Assembly (NCBI GenBank): GCA_044341025.1
Contig: JBIISM010000006.1
Location: 1 to 64,000, forward strand
Direction: 5' to 3'
Length of the DNA: 64,000 nucleotides
Source of the DNA: JABMMZ01 sp044341025
GTDB lineage: Bacteria > Bacteroidota > Bacteroidia > NS11-12g > UBA955
The notes under the pieces were generated by a model, which was not told the DNA's origin, ran no database searches, and saw only the letters and a program-made list of their open reading frames with translations. Of the stretch, positions 1 through 8,771 are shown one piece after another. Numbering within the stretch: the stretch's first letter is position 1; each line of letters begins with the position of its first letter. A program made the position numbers and the translations under genes.

Positions 1-1
1 A

Positions 2-2323
2 ACTTCTACAAAAGGGGTATACAATGTTGTATTCAATTACTGGGAAGCGAAAGCAGGGGTATTTGCGGCAAAAGCATCTGTGGCCATTGCTGAGGCCCTC
101 ATTGAAGGCAGGCCTTACCATGTTGAAGACGACATTCAAAAGCTTCGTGAAATTAGAGAAGAGGAACGTTTAGGTCCTAGCACTGGCAGCATTGTAGAGG
201 AAGCCATAAAAAGAAATATTCCTTTTATCCGCTTAAATGGTCGCTCATTGGTCCAATTGGGCTATGGCATCAATCAAAAAAGAATACAAGCGACTGTGGC
301 AAGTTCAACCAGCAGCATTGCCGTTGAAATTGCCTGCGACAAAGAAGACACCAAACTGCTTTTAGAATCGGCACAAATCCCTGTTCCTAAAGGTCGGATT
401 TGCGTTAATCTAGATGAATTAGAAGCCGCCGCAAACCGCATTGGCTATCCTCTGGTAACCAAGCCAATTAATGGCAACCATGGGAAAGGTGCTACAACAG
501 ACCTGAAAAATTGGGATGAACTTCTTATGGGTTACGAATCTGCCAAAGTGTATTCAAGGTCAGTAATCGTCGAAAAATTTATCACAGGATACGACCACCG
601 TATCTTGGTAATCAATTATAAGTTTGTTGCCGCAGCGAAGCGTACACCTGCCTCTGTGACTGGAGATGGCAAACACAGTATCCAAGAATTAATCGACATT
701 GTGAATTCAGATCCCCGCCGAGGCTATGGCCACGAGAAAGTTCTAACCTCAATAAAAGTTGATAAATTCACCCAGCAAATATTAGATGACAAAGGCTTTA
801 CCTTAGATACTGTTTTAGTAAACGACTACGAACTTTTGTTAAAACCTACAGCCAATATCAGCACTGGCGGAACGGCCGAAGATATTACAGATTATGTTCA
901 CCCAAGCAATGTGTTTATGTGCGAACGTATTGCGCGGATTATTGGTCTTGACATCTGTGGCATCGATATCATGGCGCCTGATCTAAGCATCCCCATTACC
1001 GAAAACGGTGGCGCCATTTTGGAAGTAAATGCAGCACCTGGTTTTAGAATGCACCTTGAACCGACCGAAGGTATCGCCCGAAATGTTGCAGAACCTGTAA
1101 TCGATATGCTTTATCCTCCAGGAACGTCTGCCCGCATTCCAATTATTGCTATTTCAGGCACCAATGGCAAAACAACCACAACACGTCTAATGGCACATTT
1201 GTGCAAACAACAAGGTTATAAAGTTGGATTTACAACCACAGATGGGGTTTATATCCAAAATGAAATGATGATGAAAGGCGATTGCACCGGCCCTGTTTCA
1301 GCTGAATTTGTCTTGAAAGATCCAACGGTAGATTTTGCTGTATTGGAATGTGCCAGAGGTGGTATTTTAAGAGCTGGACTTGGTTTTCACAATTGCGATA
1401 TTGCAATTATAACCAATATTGCTGCTGACCATTTGGGTCTGCAAGGAATTGACACCCTTGAACAGCTCGCCAGAGTAAAATCGGTGGTGGCCGAATCCGT
1501 TTTCCGCGAAGGGTATGCAATATTAAACGCAGACGATGACTTGGTTTACAAAATGAAAGACAATATTTCATGCAAATTGGGTTTGTTCAGTATGGACGAA
1601 ACCAACCAACGTATTGTAGACCATTGCGCAGCTGGTGGCTTAGCTGCAGTTTATGAGAATGGTTATCTTACCATAATGAAAGGCACTTGGAAAATTCGCG
1701 TTGAAAAAGTGAGTAAAGTGCCAATGACCTTCGGCGGTAGAGCGGAGTTTAATATCGCCAACGCATTACCTGTTATTTTGGCGTCCTTTATAAGAAACTT
1801 CAAAATTGAAGATATTCGTGCATCCTTGCAAACCTTTATTCCTTCTCCAGCTCAAACACCTGGAAGAATGAACTTGTTTAACTTCAAAAACTTCGCCGTA
1901 ATGGTTGATTATGCCCACAATACTGCCGGATTAATGGCCTTGGGCAAGTTCTTAGCCAAGACAGAGGCCAGCAAGAAGATTGGAATCATAGCTGGGGTTG
2001 GCGATAGACGCGACCAAGACACCATTTCTTTGGGTGAAGAAGCGGCTAAAATATTTGATGAGGTGATCATACGTCAGGACCGGAATCTACGTGGACGCTC
2101 GGAAGATTACATCATAAACTTGATGGTAACAGGAATTAAAAACATAGATCCAAACAAAAAAATCACCATTATTCCACTCGAAAGAGAGGCCATTGACTTT
2201 ACCATTAAAAATGCTGAAAAGGATGCCTTCATTGTTATTTGCAGCGATGTAATTCCAGATGCCCTAGAACAAATCATTGATTTAAAAGCCGCTGAAGAAG
2301 AAGGCTTCAGCAGCATGAATTAA
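2..2323 (+). CDS. cphA: Cyanophycin synthetase, 5' end cut by window edge
   Basis: ATP-dependent polymerisation of aspartate and arginine into the storage polymer cyanophycin. The frame is open to the left edge (in-frame residues ...VYNVVFNYWEAKAG... precede any start), so the true start lies outside and roughly the first 100-130 residues are missing. An ATP-grasp domain comes first (VTKPINGNHGKGAT near 460-500), then a Mur-ligase-like domain with the P-loop GTNGKTTTTR at 1157-1186, RGGILRAGLGF near 1360-1390 and the Mur-type DYAHN near 1905-1920. That order is the CphA1 architecture. The C-terminus looks complete. The next gene starts 1 nt after the stop, so the two are probably co-transcribed. 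The usual partner, cyanophycinase, is not in the window and would be expected upstream. Family assignment is secure. Confidence 0.95.
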   Translation, partial: TSTKGVYNVVFNYWEAKAGVFAAKASVAIAEALIEGRPYHVEDDIQKLREIREEERLGPSTGSIVEEAIKRNIPFIRLNGRSLVQLGYGINQKRIQATVASSTSSIAVEIACDKEDTKLLLESAQIPVPKGRICVNLDELEAAANRIGYPLVTKPINGNHGKGATTDLKNWDELLMGYESAKVYSRSVIVEKFITGYDHRILVINYKFVAAAKRTPASVTGDGKHSIQELIDIVNSDPRRGYGHEKVLTSIKVDKFTQQILDDKGFTLDTVLVNDYELLLKPTANISTGGTAEDITDYVHPSNVFMCERIARIIGLDICGIDIMAPDLSIPITENGGAILEVNAAPGFRMHLEPTEGIARNVAEPVIDMLYPPGTSARIPIIAISGTNGKTTTTRLMAHLCKQQGYKVGFTTTDGVYIQNEMMMKGDCTGPVSAEFVLKDPTVDFAVLECARGGILRAGLGFHNCDIAIITNIAADHLGLQGIDTLEQLARVKSVVAESVFREGYAILNADDDLVYKMKDNISCKLGLFSMDETNQRIVDHCAAGGLAAVYENGYLTIMKGTWKIRVEKVSKVPMTFGGRAEFNIANALPVILASFIRNFKIEDIRASLQTFIPSPAQTPGRMNLFNFKNFAVMVDYAHNTAGLMALGKFLAKTEASKKIGIIAGVGDRRDQDTISLGEEAAKIFDEVIIRQDRNLRGRSEDYIINLMVTGIKNIDPNKKITIIPLEREAIDFTIKNAEKDAFIVICSDVIPDALEQIIDLKAAEEEGFSSMN

Positions 2324-2324
2324 A

Positions 2325-3737
2325 ATGATACACGCATTTTTTAAGCACAAATACAGCCAATACACTTTCTTAAGTTTATGCCTGGTGTATGTGCTTATTT
2401 TGCAATTTTATCATTTGAATGAACTCCCAATAATCCAATGGGACGAATCACGCTTGGCAGTCAACGCCGCAGAAATGTTCCACTCTGGCGACTTTTTAAC
2501 CACTACTTACGAATACAAACCAGATTGCTACAACACCAAGCCGCCATTAATGATTTGGCTTCAGGTCTTATCTGCATCTTTTTTTGGCATGAACGAAATG
2601 GCTATCCGATTTCCTTCTGCCCTGGCAGGTTTCTTTTGTATACTTTTTTGTGGATGGATAATCCATAAACACACAGACAATATAAACCTTGCCGCGCTGT
2701 CAATATTAATTTTGGCAAGCACCGGTGGTTTTATCCAATTGCATGGCAGCTTGACCGGCGATTTCGATGCCCTATTAGCGGCACTGCTTCTGATGAGTTT
2801 CTATTACCATCAAGATTTTATTGTCAATAAACACAAGCCTGCCCTTTACAATTTTATCTTCTTTTTTAGCCTTGCTGTTTTATGCAAAAGCGCCGCTGCA
2901 TTAATAGCCGCTCCAATTTTTATTCTCACTTGCAGCATAACACCATCTAAAAGAAGCCTGTTAAAAACCATTTTAGCAATTGCCGCGTCCTGTATTCCTT
3001 TTATTGCCTTTGTCAGCTATAGAGAATTAGAAGCCCCCGGCTATATAAACATTATTTTAGAAAATGATTTTATCGGTCGTTTTGCCAATCCAATTGAAGG
3101 GCATAGCGGCGAATGGTATTACTATTTGGTCAACTTAATCGACTTTAGATTTAATTATTTTATATACTTGCTGCCTATAGCCCTTTTCTTTGGATTGATT
3201 GGAAAAAGCAAAACATGGCGTTACTACAGCATCTTTTTTATTGCCTATCTTATTGGCATTAGCATTGTCCAAACGAGGATACACTGGTATGATATGCCTT
3301 TGCTTCCTCTGGCTAGCATTATATTGGTGCTAGGTCTTTATTATTTATTTGAAAGATTTAAAAACAATATTTTTCAAACCGTATTCACTCTAATGACCTG
3401 TACTTTATTGTCATTCGCCGTTGTTGATAAATTTGAATTCATCACCAAACGAAAAGGACTTTTGCTCGACCAAACCCATTACGAATTAAGCGATTTATTA
3501 AGAAATTATAAAGGGCAAACCCAAACAAAATACATTGCCGCGCCTTATGATGCAGAGTTCTATTTCTATGCTCAATGCAACCCAAAAATCAATAGGGGCA
3601 ATTTGCAGCAATTGGACAGCAATGACATCGTATTTTATGGAAACCGTTTTAAAGACAGCATTCCACTTCTATACAATTACACCGTATTAATTGCACGAGA
3701 GAATGCTTGGAAAGTCAAAATTAATGGCAAAAAATAA
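2325..3737 (+). CDS. Membrane glycosyltransferase, GT39/ArnT-like
   Basis: A 470-residue polytopic membrane protein of the GT-C fold. It has the acidic DE motif in the first periplasmic loop (WDESRLAVNAAEM, about residues 38-50) followed by YNTKPPLMIWL, both typical of ArnT/PMT-like enzymes that transfer sugars from a polyprenyl-phosphate donor. About ten hydrophobic segments follow, then a small soluble C-terminal part. The start is 1 nt after the cphA stop and the 3' end overlaps the next glycosyltransferase by 14 nt, so the three genes form one transcriptional unit. The acceptor (lipid A, protein or glycan) cannot be read from the sequence. Class assignment is good, substrate unknown. Confidence 0.85.
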   Translation: MIHAFFKHKYSQYTFLSLCLVYVLILQFYHLNELPIIQWDESRLAVNAAEMFHSGDFLTTTYEYKPDCYNTKPPLMIWLQVLSASFFGMNEMAIRFPSALAGFFCILFCGWIIHKHTDNINLAALSILILASTGGFIQLHGSLTGDFDALLAALLLMSFYYHQDFIVNKHKPALYNFIFFFSLAVLCKSAAALIAAPIFILTCSITPSKRSLLKTILAIAASCIPFIAFVSYRELEAPGYINIILENDFIGRFANPIEGHSGEWYYYLVNLIDFRFNYFIYLLPIALFFGLIGKSKTWRYYSIFFIAYLIGISIVQTRIHWYDMPLLPLASIILVLGLYYLFERFKNNIFQTVFTLMTCTLLSFAVVDKFEFITKRKGLLLDQTHYELSDLLRNYKGQTQTKYIAAPYDAEFYFYAQCNPKINRGNLQQLDSNDIVFYGNRFKDSIPLLYNYTVLIARENAWKVKINGKK

Positions 3738-4953
3738 GTACTACCTCCCTTTAATAGCGGCTATTTCCTATCTAGCTCTCGTTGTACTTAGCCCAAAAAA
3801 CGGACACGAATGGGACAATTATTGTTGGGGCTTATGGGCTGAAACAATACAAACCAAAGGGTTAGCGGCTGCTTATAATTCGAACAGTGTAATCAATTAT
3901 CTGCCGCTTTATTTATACGTTTTGAAAATCTATTCCATTCTTGTTCCTAAGGCGGAATTGTTTGAAATGACTTATTGTTTAAAATCAATTGGTCTGCTCT
4001 TTGATGTTGTTTCCATTTTTGTTTTAACTCGTCTCATAGAACCAGAAAAAAAGCCTTGGAAATATTTCTTACTCGGTCTATTGAATATCGGCTTTATTTA
4101 CAATTCATTTGTTTGGAACCAAGTGGATGGGATCTTAAGTTTCTTTGTGTTTACCTCCATACTAGCCGCTCATAAACAAAAACCTATTTTGGCCTTATCT
4201 CTGTTTGTATTGGCTCTCAATTTCAAATTACAAGGAATTATTTTTTTACCCATACTCCTTGCATTGATGACAGAGTCTCTAAACAAGCAAAAACTAATAA
4301 AAGGTGCCTTGGCCGTAATTGGCTTGCAAACCGTCATTCTATTGCCTTTTATTTTGGCTGGCAATGTTTGGAACGTATGGGAAACTGCCAAAGGCTCTAT
4401 GGACTATTACCCTTCTATCAGCATGAATGCCTATAATTTTTGGTATCTTTTTTATAATGGCAGTTTAATGTTTGTTAAAGACTCAAATACTTTTATCTTT
4501 GGTTTTACCCACAAGCAAATTGGGCTAACATTGTTTATAATTAGCTCAGCAATTGTCTTATTGCCCTTATTGACACAAAGCATCAAACGCCTCATTGGAT
4601 TAGAACAATCGCGAACTGAATTAAAAACAATTTTTCTTAGCGCCTCACTTTTATCGCTTTTGTTCTTTTATTTCAACACCCAAATGCACGAGCGTTATGT
4701 GCATACTGCGCTAATCTTTTCTACTGGATTAGCCTTTTTATATGGAGTCTGGGGCCAATGGATAACATTAAGTTTAGCCTATGCCTTAAGTTTAGAGTCT
4801 ATTTGTAAAATACTAAAACTAGATAACTACAACACACTCATTTTTCAGCCAAAGTTTATGTCAATGTTATATGCAATAAGCTTGGCCATTCTATTTTACC
4901 ATTGGTCAAAAACCAAACCCTTAAAAGGGAGTTTTAAAGGCTGGATTCGTTAA
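3724..4953 (+). CDS. Membrane mannosyltransferase-like protein (Gpi18/COG5542 type)
   Basis: About 409 residues and many membrane spans. An early periplasmic acidic motif (GHEWDNYCWGLW) and a late QMHERYVHTALI motif are seen; MHERY is characteristic of the GPI-mannosyltransferase-like COG5542 GT-C enzymes. I chose ATG 3724 over the upstream in-frame TTG 3691 because the family-like sequence begins at MAKNKYYLP and the shorter form still overlaps the preceding gene by 14 nt. The 3' end overlaps the convergent cytochrome peroxidase gene by 33 nt. Together with the upstream GT39 protein it suggests a lipid-linked sugar transfer step. Substrate unknown. Confidence 0.75.
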   Translation: MAKNKYYLPLIAAISYLALVVLSPKNGHEWDNYCWGLWAETIQTKGLAAAYNSNSVINYLPLYLYVLKIYSILVPKAELFEMTYCLKSIGLLFDVVSIFVLTRLIEPEKKPWKYFLLGLLNIGFIYNSFVWNQVDGILSFFVFTSILAAHKQKPILALSLFVLALNFKLQGIIFLPILLALMTESLNKQKLIKGALAVIGLQTVILLPFILAGNVWNVWETAKGSMDYYPSISMNAYNFWYLFYNGSLMFVKDSNTFIFGFTHKQIGLTLFIISSAIVLLPLLTQSIKRLIGLEQSRTELKTIFLSASLLSLLFFYFNTQMHERYVHTALIFSTGLAFLYGVWGQWITLSLAYALSLESICKILKLDNYNTLIFQPKFMSMLYAISLAILFYHWSKTKPLKGSFKGWIR

Positions 4954-6009
4954 AAACGATTGGTCTGTCAAGGTTTTCATAAACTCCACAATGTCGTCTT
5001 TTTGCTGCTGGGTCAAATTCAATTGCTTGCCATGCGAAAGGATATTGATGTCTAAATTAGGAGAATTCAATTTAATTCCACTTGAATAAAAATCCATTAC
5101 TTCGTCCAAATTATCAAAACGGCCATCGTGCATGTAAGGTGCACTTACAGCAACATTTCGCAATGAAGGGATTTTAAATTTACCATTGTCCAAACTATTT
5201 CCTGTTGCACTGCCAAAGCCATTGTCCGTAAATTGAAAATCCAATCCGTTATTGACCATTGAGCCACTCACACTGTTGTTGCCAAAGAACGGGTTGTTGC
5301 TGTGGCAATGGAAACAATCGGCTCCGCCATTCTCAACTGGTTTCATAAACATTTGCAAACCCCTTAAGGCCGAAGCGCTAATAACAGCCAAGGTATCGGT
5401 TCTATTGTGCAATTGGTCAATTGGTGCATTAAAAGAGATCAGCGTAACAAGAAATTGCTCAAGCGCTTTGCTCACATATTCAGGGCTCATAGGCTGATTG
5501 GGAAATGCATTTTGAAATGCCTTTACATAGCGTTTGCTCTTGCCTAATTTTACCGCCAAATCATACAAATTCATGTCCATTTCATTGTGCGCTTGAATAG
5601 GTATCAAAACTTGCTCTCTCAAGGTTTTAGCACGGCCATCCCAGAAGAACTTCTTTTGCCACATCAAATTATACAAAGGCATGGAGTTACGGCCTAAAAT
5701 CTGCCCGCGTATGCCCTTTCCTACTTTTAACCCATCAGAAAAAGCCAAATCCAAACGGTGACAAGAAGCACATGAAATGCTGCTGTCCAAAGACACTATT
5801 GGATCGTAAAACAACATGCGTCCCAACAATACGCCTTCGTTTGTCAAAGGATTATCGGCAGGCAAGGCAAAGGGTGGCATACCCGCCTTTTGGGTTAATA
5901 CATAAGGCGTGGTGGCATCAGCACTTAAAGGTAGCTCTTGGTCTTTTTTACAGCTCTTTATAACGAGTATTGCTGAGCAAAAAAGGATTATTAAAATCTT
6001 AAATTTCAT
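4921..6009 (-). CDS. Di-haem cytochrome c peroxidase family lipoprotein (MauG/MbnH-like)
   Basis: A 362-residue exported protein with a lipobox-like signal (VIKSC, Cys20), so probably membrane-anchored in the envelope. Two covalent haem motifs are visible: CASCH at residues 80-84 and CFHCH at 232-236. APYMHDGRF near 290-297 is the conserved segment found between the second haem and the C-terminus in this superfamily. Members either reduce H2O2 or, as in MauG and MbnH, oxidise residues of a partner protein. Its start overlaps the stop of the MbnP-like gene by 1 nt (TAATG), which favours the MbnH-like role on context, but a plain peroxidase cannot be excluded. Family call firm, role inferred. 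Confidence 0.9.
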   Translation of the reverse strand: MKFKILIILFCSAILVIKSCKKDQELPLSADATTPYVLTQKAGMPPFALPADNPLTNEGVLLGRMLFYDPIVSLDSSISCASCHRLDLAFSDGLKVGKGIRGQILGRNSMPLYNLMWQKKFFWDGRAKTLREQVLIPIQAHNEMDMNLYDLAVKLGKSKRYVKAFQNAFPNQPMSPEYVSKALEQFLVTLISFNAPIDQLHNRTDTLAVISASALRGLQMFMKPVENGGADCFHCHSNNPFFGNNSVSGSMVNNGLDFQFTDNGFGSATGNSLDNGKFKIPSLRNVAVSAPYMHDGRFDNLDEVMDFYSSGIKLNSPNLDINILSHGKQLNLTQQQKDDIVEFMKTLTDQSFLTNPAFKTPF

Positions 6010-6761
6010 TATTTTATGCTTTTAAGTTCGAAAATTCCGTTTAGGTTTTGTATAAATTTATCCATTACCGGATCAACGTCGCCAGAGTGAGAAAATGGAC
6101 CGTCTGTTTTCAAGCTAAAATTAATTGCATTGCTAAAATATTTATTTGCATAAAGGTTAAATACAAAGCGCTTATCTTTATCAATATCATAATTTTGAAC
6201 AAACGAAAACACCCTTGAATTGCGCTCAAGTGCTATGTGAAATGAAAAACCAGCATTGGCGCCCTTATTCAAATAATAGCCTTCTATCACATTAAAGATA
6301 TAACCACCAGCCCAACCCCAATGCATTTCGTTAAGCGAAGGACTCATAGGATGGTCGAGTCCCCACTGCGTAGGATCTGAGTGGTTGATTGCTGAATCTA
6401 ATCCAAGTTGAAACCTAAATGATTTGTAAGAACCCTTAGGTACATTTTTTATCACCACACTGTCTCTGCCATCCGTTAAACTTAAATACGCATAAATATT
6501 AGGAAGAGGAAGCAATGTTCCGTCAGTTTTTTCCAAAGTAAAATTAGATAACAAATACTTCAATTTGGCATATTGAATGGTATCTCCTGCAGCAGTTATA
6601 TATGAACGGGAGGTGCTTAAGGCTGCTGTGTCATACATGGTCTGAAACTTCAAGGTGATGGCTTGGGTATTGCTAGGCTGATCAACGGGTGGGTCAACGT
6701 GTGGGTCGCAAGATACCAGTGCAAATATGGCCAAGGCGCTTAAAATTATTTTATTTTTCAT
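6009..6761 (-). CDS. MbnP-like lipoprotein
   Basis: A 250-residue lipoprotein (signal MKNKIILSALAIFALVSC, lipid-modified Cys18). The mature part has features of the MbnP-like family: AITLKF beta-strand near 34-40, the YAKLKYLLSNF block near 64-74 and the Trp-rich MHWGWAGGY at 146-154. MbnP proteins are periplasmic partners of di-haem MbnH, which in methanotrophs oxidises a Trp to kynurenine to make a copper site. Here the di-haem gene follows directly with a 1-nt overlap and a T9SS peptidase precedes it by 7 nt. No methanobactin genes are near, so copper binding is only an inference. Family call moderately strong. Confidence 0.75.
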   Translation of the reverse strand: MKNKIILSALAIFALVSCDPHVDPPVDQPSNTQAITLKFQTMYDTAALSTSRSYITAAGDTIQYAKLKYLLSNFTLEKTDGTLLPLPNIYAYLSLTDGRDSVVIKNVPKGSYKSFRFQLGLDSAINHSDPTQWGLDHPMSPSLNEMHWGWAGGYIFNVIEGYYLNKGANAGFSFHIALERNSRVFSFVQNYDIDKDKRFVFNLYANKYFSNAINFSLKTDGPFSHSGDVDPVMDKFIQNLNGIFELKSIK

Positions 6762-6768
6762 ATGGTTA

Positions 6769-8697
6769 TTAATTAATGAGTTTGATTATTTTTTGATGTA
6801 GGCTGCTTTCTGAGTTTCCAAATTTTAAATTGTATATTCCGTCGGCAAAAGTACTTAAGTCAATCTTCAAAATGCTGCCCTCTTCAATGGCATTCGGGTA
6901 ATTCATTTGCAGCACTTGTCTGCCAGTTAAATCGCTTATTTCAAAATAACTGATTTGTATTTCACGGGCACTGATATAAATATCCCCACTAAATGGATTG
7001 GGATAAATTGAGATTAAGTCGTTGTTGTCTTTTGGAAAAAGAATTTGTGCCTTTGCTAGTAGCCAATGCTGAGGATCAAAAACCAATTCTTTCACTTTAA
7101 AGTCTAATGCAATTTTATTTGCCTGATTCAAAGACTTAATGTCAATGCGTAAAAGTGTGTCTCGGTTACTTCCCTTTAGTAATATTGGCAATGGAACATT
7201 AAAGGTATCATTCAAAGAAAAACTTGAAGTTTGTTTAATGTCCATTTCAAACTGCTTGCCTTTTTGTTGCCAAGCAATTTGATAGTTTGGATACCCTTCT
7301 CCGTATATCCAGTCTTTAAAATAGTCGTTCAAATTTTGTTTACTTGTGGTTTCAAAATAAGTTTGCAAGGATTTTTGTTTGGCAAAATTGTAGGCCAAAT
7401 TTTGATCCTTCAAATACAAGCGAATTGCCCCAAAAAATGCTGAGTCGCCGATCAACCATCTTAATTGATGTAAGACCATAGCACCCTTTTGATAGGTGGT
7501 GCGGTAATCAAATAGTTTGTTTACATCTGTTGTGTCTTTGGCATAAACAGAGCCATAAGGCAAAGACATGACATCTTCTTGGGTTTTCTTTAGCACATCC
7601 ATCCATTGCTTTTTTGTTCCTAAAAAATCATAACAAAGCAAATTTCCATAGGTAGCAAAACTTTCATTCAACCATATATCCTTCCAGGTACCGCAGGTAA
7701 TTTTATCGCCAAACCATTGATGTGCCAACTCGTGGGCAATGAGGTCGTAATTAAAATTCACCATAAAACTCATGGTTTGATGCTCCATGCCGCCTCCCCA
7801 TGAAAACTGGGCGTGGCCGTATTGCTCTTTATGAAAAGGATAGGTGCCAAACAAACTGTCAAATAAGTGCATCATCTTTATGGTTTCGAATGTTTGAACC
7901 TTAACTTCATTCAGTTTGTTATGCGGGAATACATAATTTACGATATCCAAATCCTTTTGGGTTGAGCTTAAAAAAGCCTTTTGGGTATAGGTATTGTATT
8001 TTGAAAAAGAAACCGCCACCAAATAATTCGCAATGGGGTAACGGTGCTTGAAACTAAATGTCCGTTTGCCACCTTCATTTAAAACATTTTGCAAAACCCC
8101 GTTGGAAACAGCGGCATAAGGTGTATCAACCGTAAGCTGTACATCCAAAGAATCTATTTTATCTTTTAAATTATCGCGGCAAGGCCACCAATAAGGTGCG
8201 CCATAAGGCTGAGACAGAGTAGAAATATTTGGTCCAGATGCATTAACCGAACGCGAATATGCACGGGTACCCATATTGGGAGTTCCGTGGTAAAACAGCC
8301 ATACTGAATCCAAAGTATTTTGAGGCAAGACATTGGGCAAACTGATATTAACAATATGGTTGGTTCCGTGAAGAAAGCCAATTTTTGCACCATGGTAAAC
8401 AACACTGTCAACGCTCAATTCTTTGCGCAAATCAAATGACAAAGCATTTAAGTTGGTCAAAACTTTAAAGGTAAATCCAACAGATGCAGAGACAATAGCT
8501 CCAGTATTCATGTTAGGCTCTAGTGCAAGTTTTGCATAAACAAGATCAATATTTTCATCTACAGTTCGTTTTTGAGCAAACTGATTTAAAACATTGTAGC
8601 GGTATAATTCAGACTTAGCCATACTCTCTTGAATGGGCTGCGAAAAGCTTTTAAAACTAAGACACAGAAAAAACAATATCGTGGTGAATCTGAACAT
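6769..8697 (-). CDS. M1-family metallopeptidase with T9SS sorting domain
   Basis: About 642 residues from ATG 8697 (MFRFTTILFFLC, a clear signal peptide); the longer frame from TTG 8787 adds 30 residues ahead of that signal and overlaps the divergent gene, so I rejected it. The gluzincin site HELAHQWFG is at about residue 322, with a downstream Glu in WLNESFAT, and GGMEHQ replaces the usual GxMEN substrate-binding loop. A C-terminal domain of about 75 residues (IYPNPFSGDIYIS ... GIYNLKFG) is a type A T9SS sorting signal, so the enzyme should be displayed or released outside the cell. It is the first gene of an operon with the MbnP-like and di-haem genes. Confidence 0.9.
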   Translation of the reverse strand: MFRFTTILFFLCLSFKSFSQPIQESMAKSELYRYNVLNQFAQKRTVDENIDLVYAKLALEPNMNTGAIVSASVGFTFKVLTNLNALSFDLRKELSVDSVVYHGAKIGFLHGTNHIVNISLPNVLPQNTLDSVWLFYHGTPNMGTRAYSRSVNASGPNISTLSQPYGAPYWWPCRDNLKDKIDSLDVQLTVDTPYAAVSNGVLQNVLNEGGKRTFSFKHRYPIANYLVAVSFSKYNTYTQKAFLSSTQKDLDIVNYVFPHNKLNEVKVQTFETIKMMHLFDSLFGTYPFHKEQYGHAQFSWGGGMEHQTMSFMVNFNYDLIAHELAHQWFGDKITCGTWKDIWLNESFATYGNLLCYDFLGTKKQWMDVLKKTQEDVMSLPYGSVYAKDTTDVNKLFDYRTTYQKGAMVLHQLRWLIGDSAFFGAIRLYLKDQNLAYNFAKQKSLQTYFETTSKQNLNDYFKDWIYGEGYPNYQIAWQQKGKQFEMDIKQTSSFSLNDTFNVPLPILLKGSNRDTLLRIDIKSLNQANKIALDFKVKELVFDPQHWLLAKAQILFPKDNNDLISIYPNPFSGDIYISAREIQISYFEISDLTGRQVLQMNYPNAIEEGSILKIDLSTFADGIYNLKFGNSESSLHQKIIKLIN

Positions 8698-8771
8698 GAA
8701 TTTATCAATAAACAAAAATAAACAAAAAAAAGCAGTTTTAAAACTGATAAAAGTCGGACTTTTGCAGTGAA

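Noticed and set aside
3691..3723. Upstream TTG start for the second glycosyltransferase
   Set aside because: Adds only residues in the overlap with the preceding gene; the ATG at 3724 gives a family-like N-terminus.
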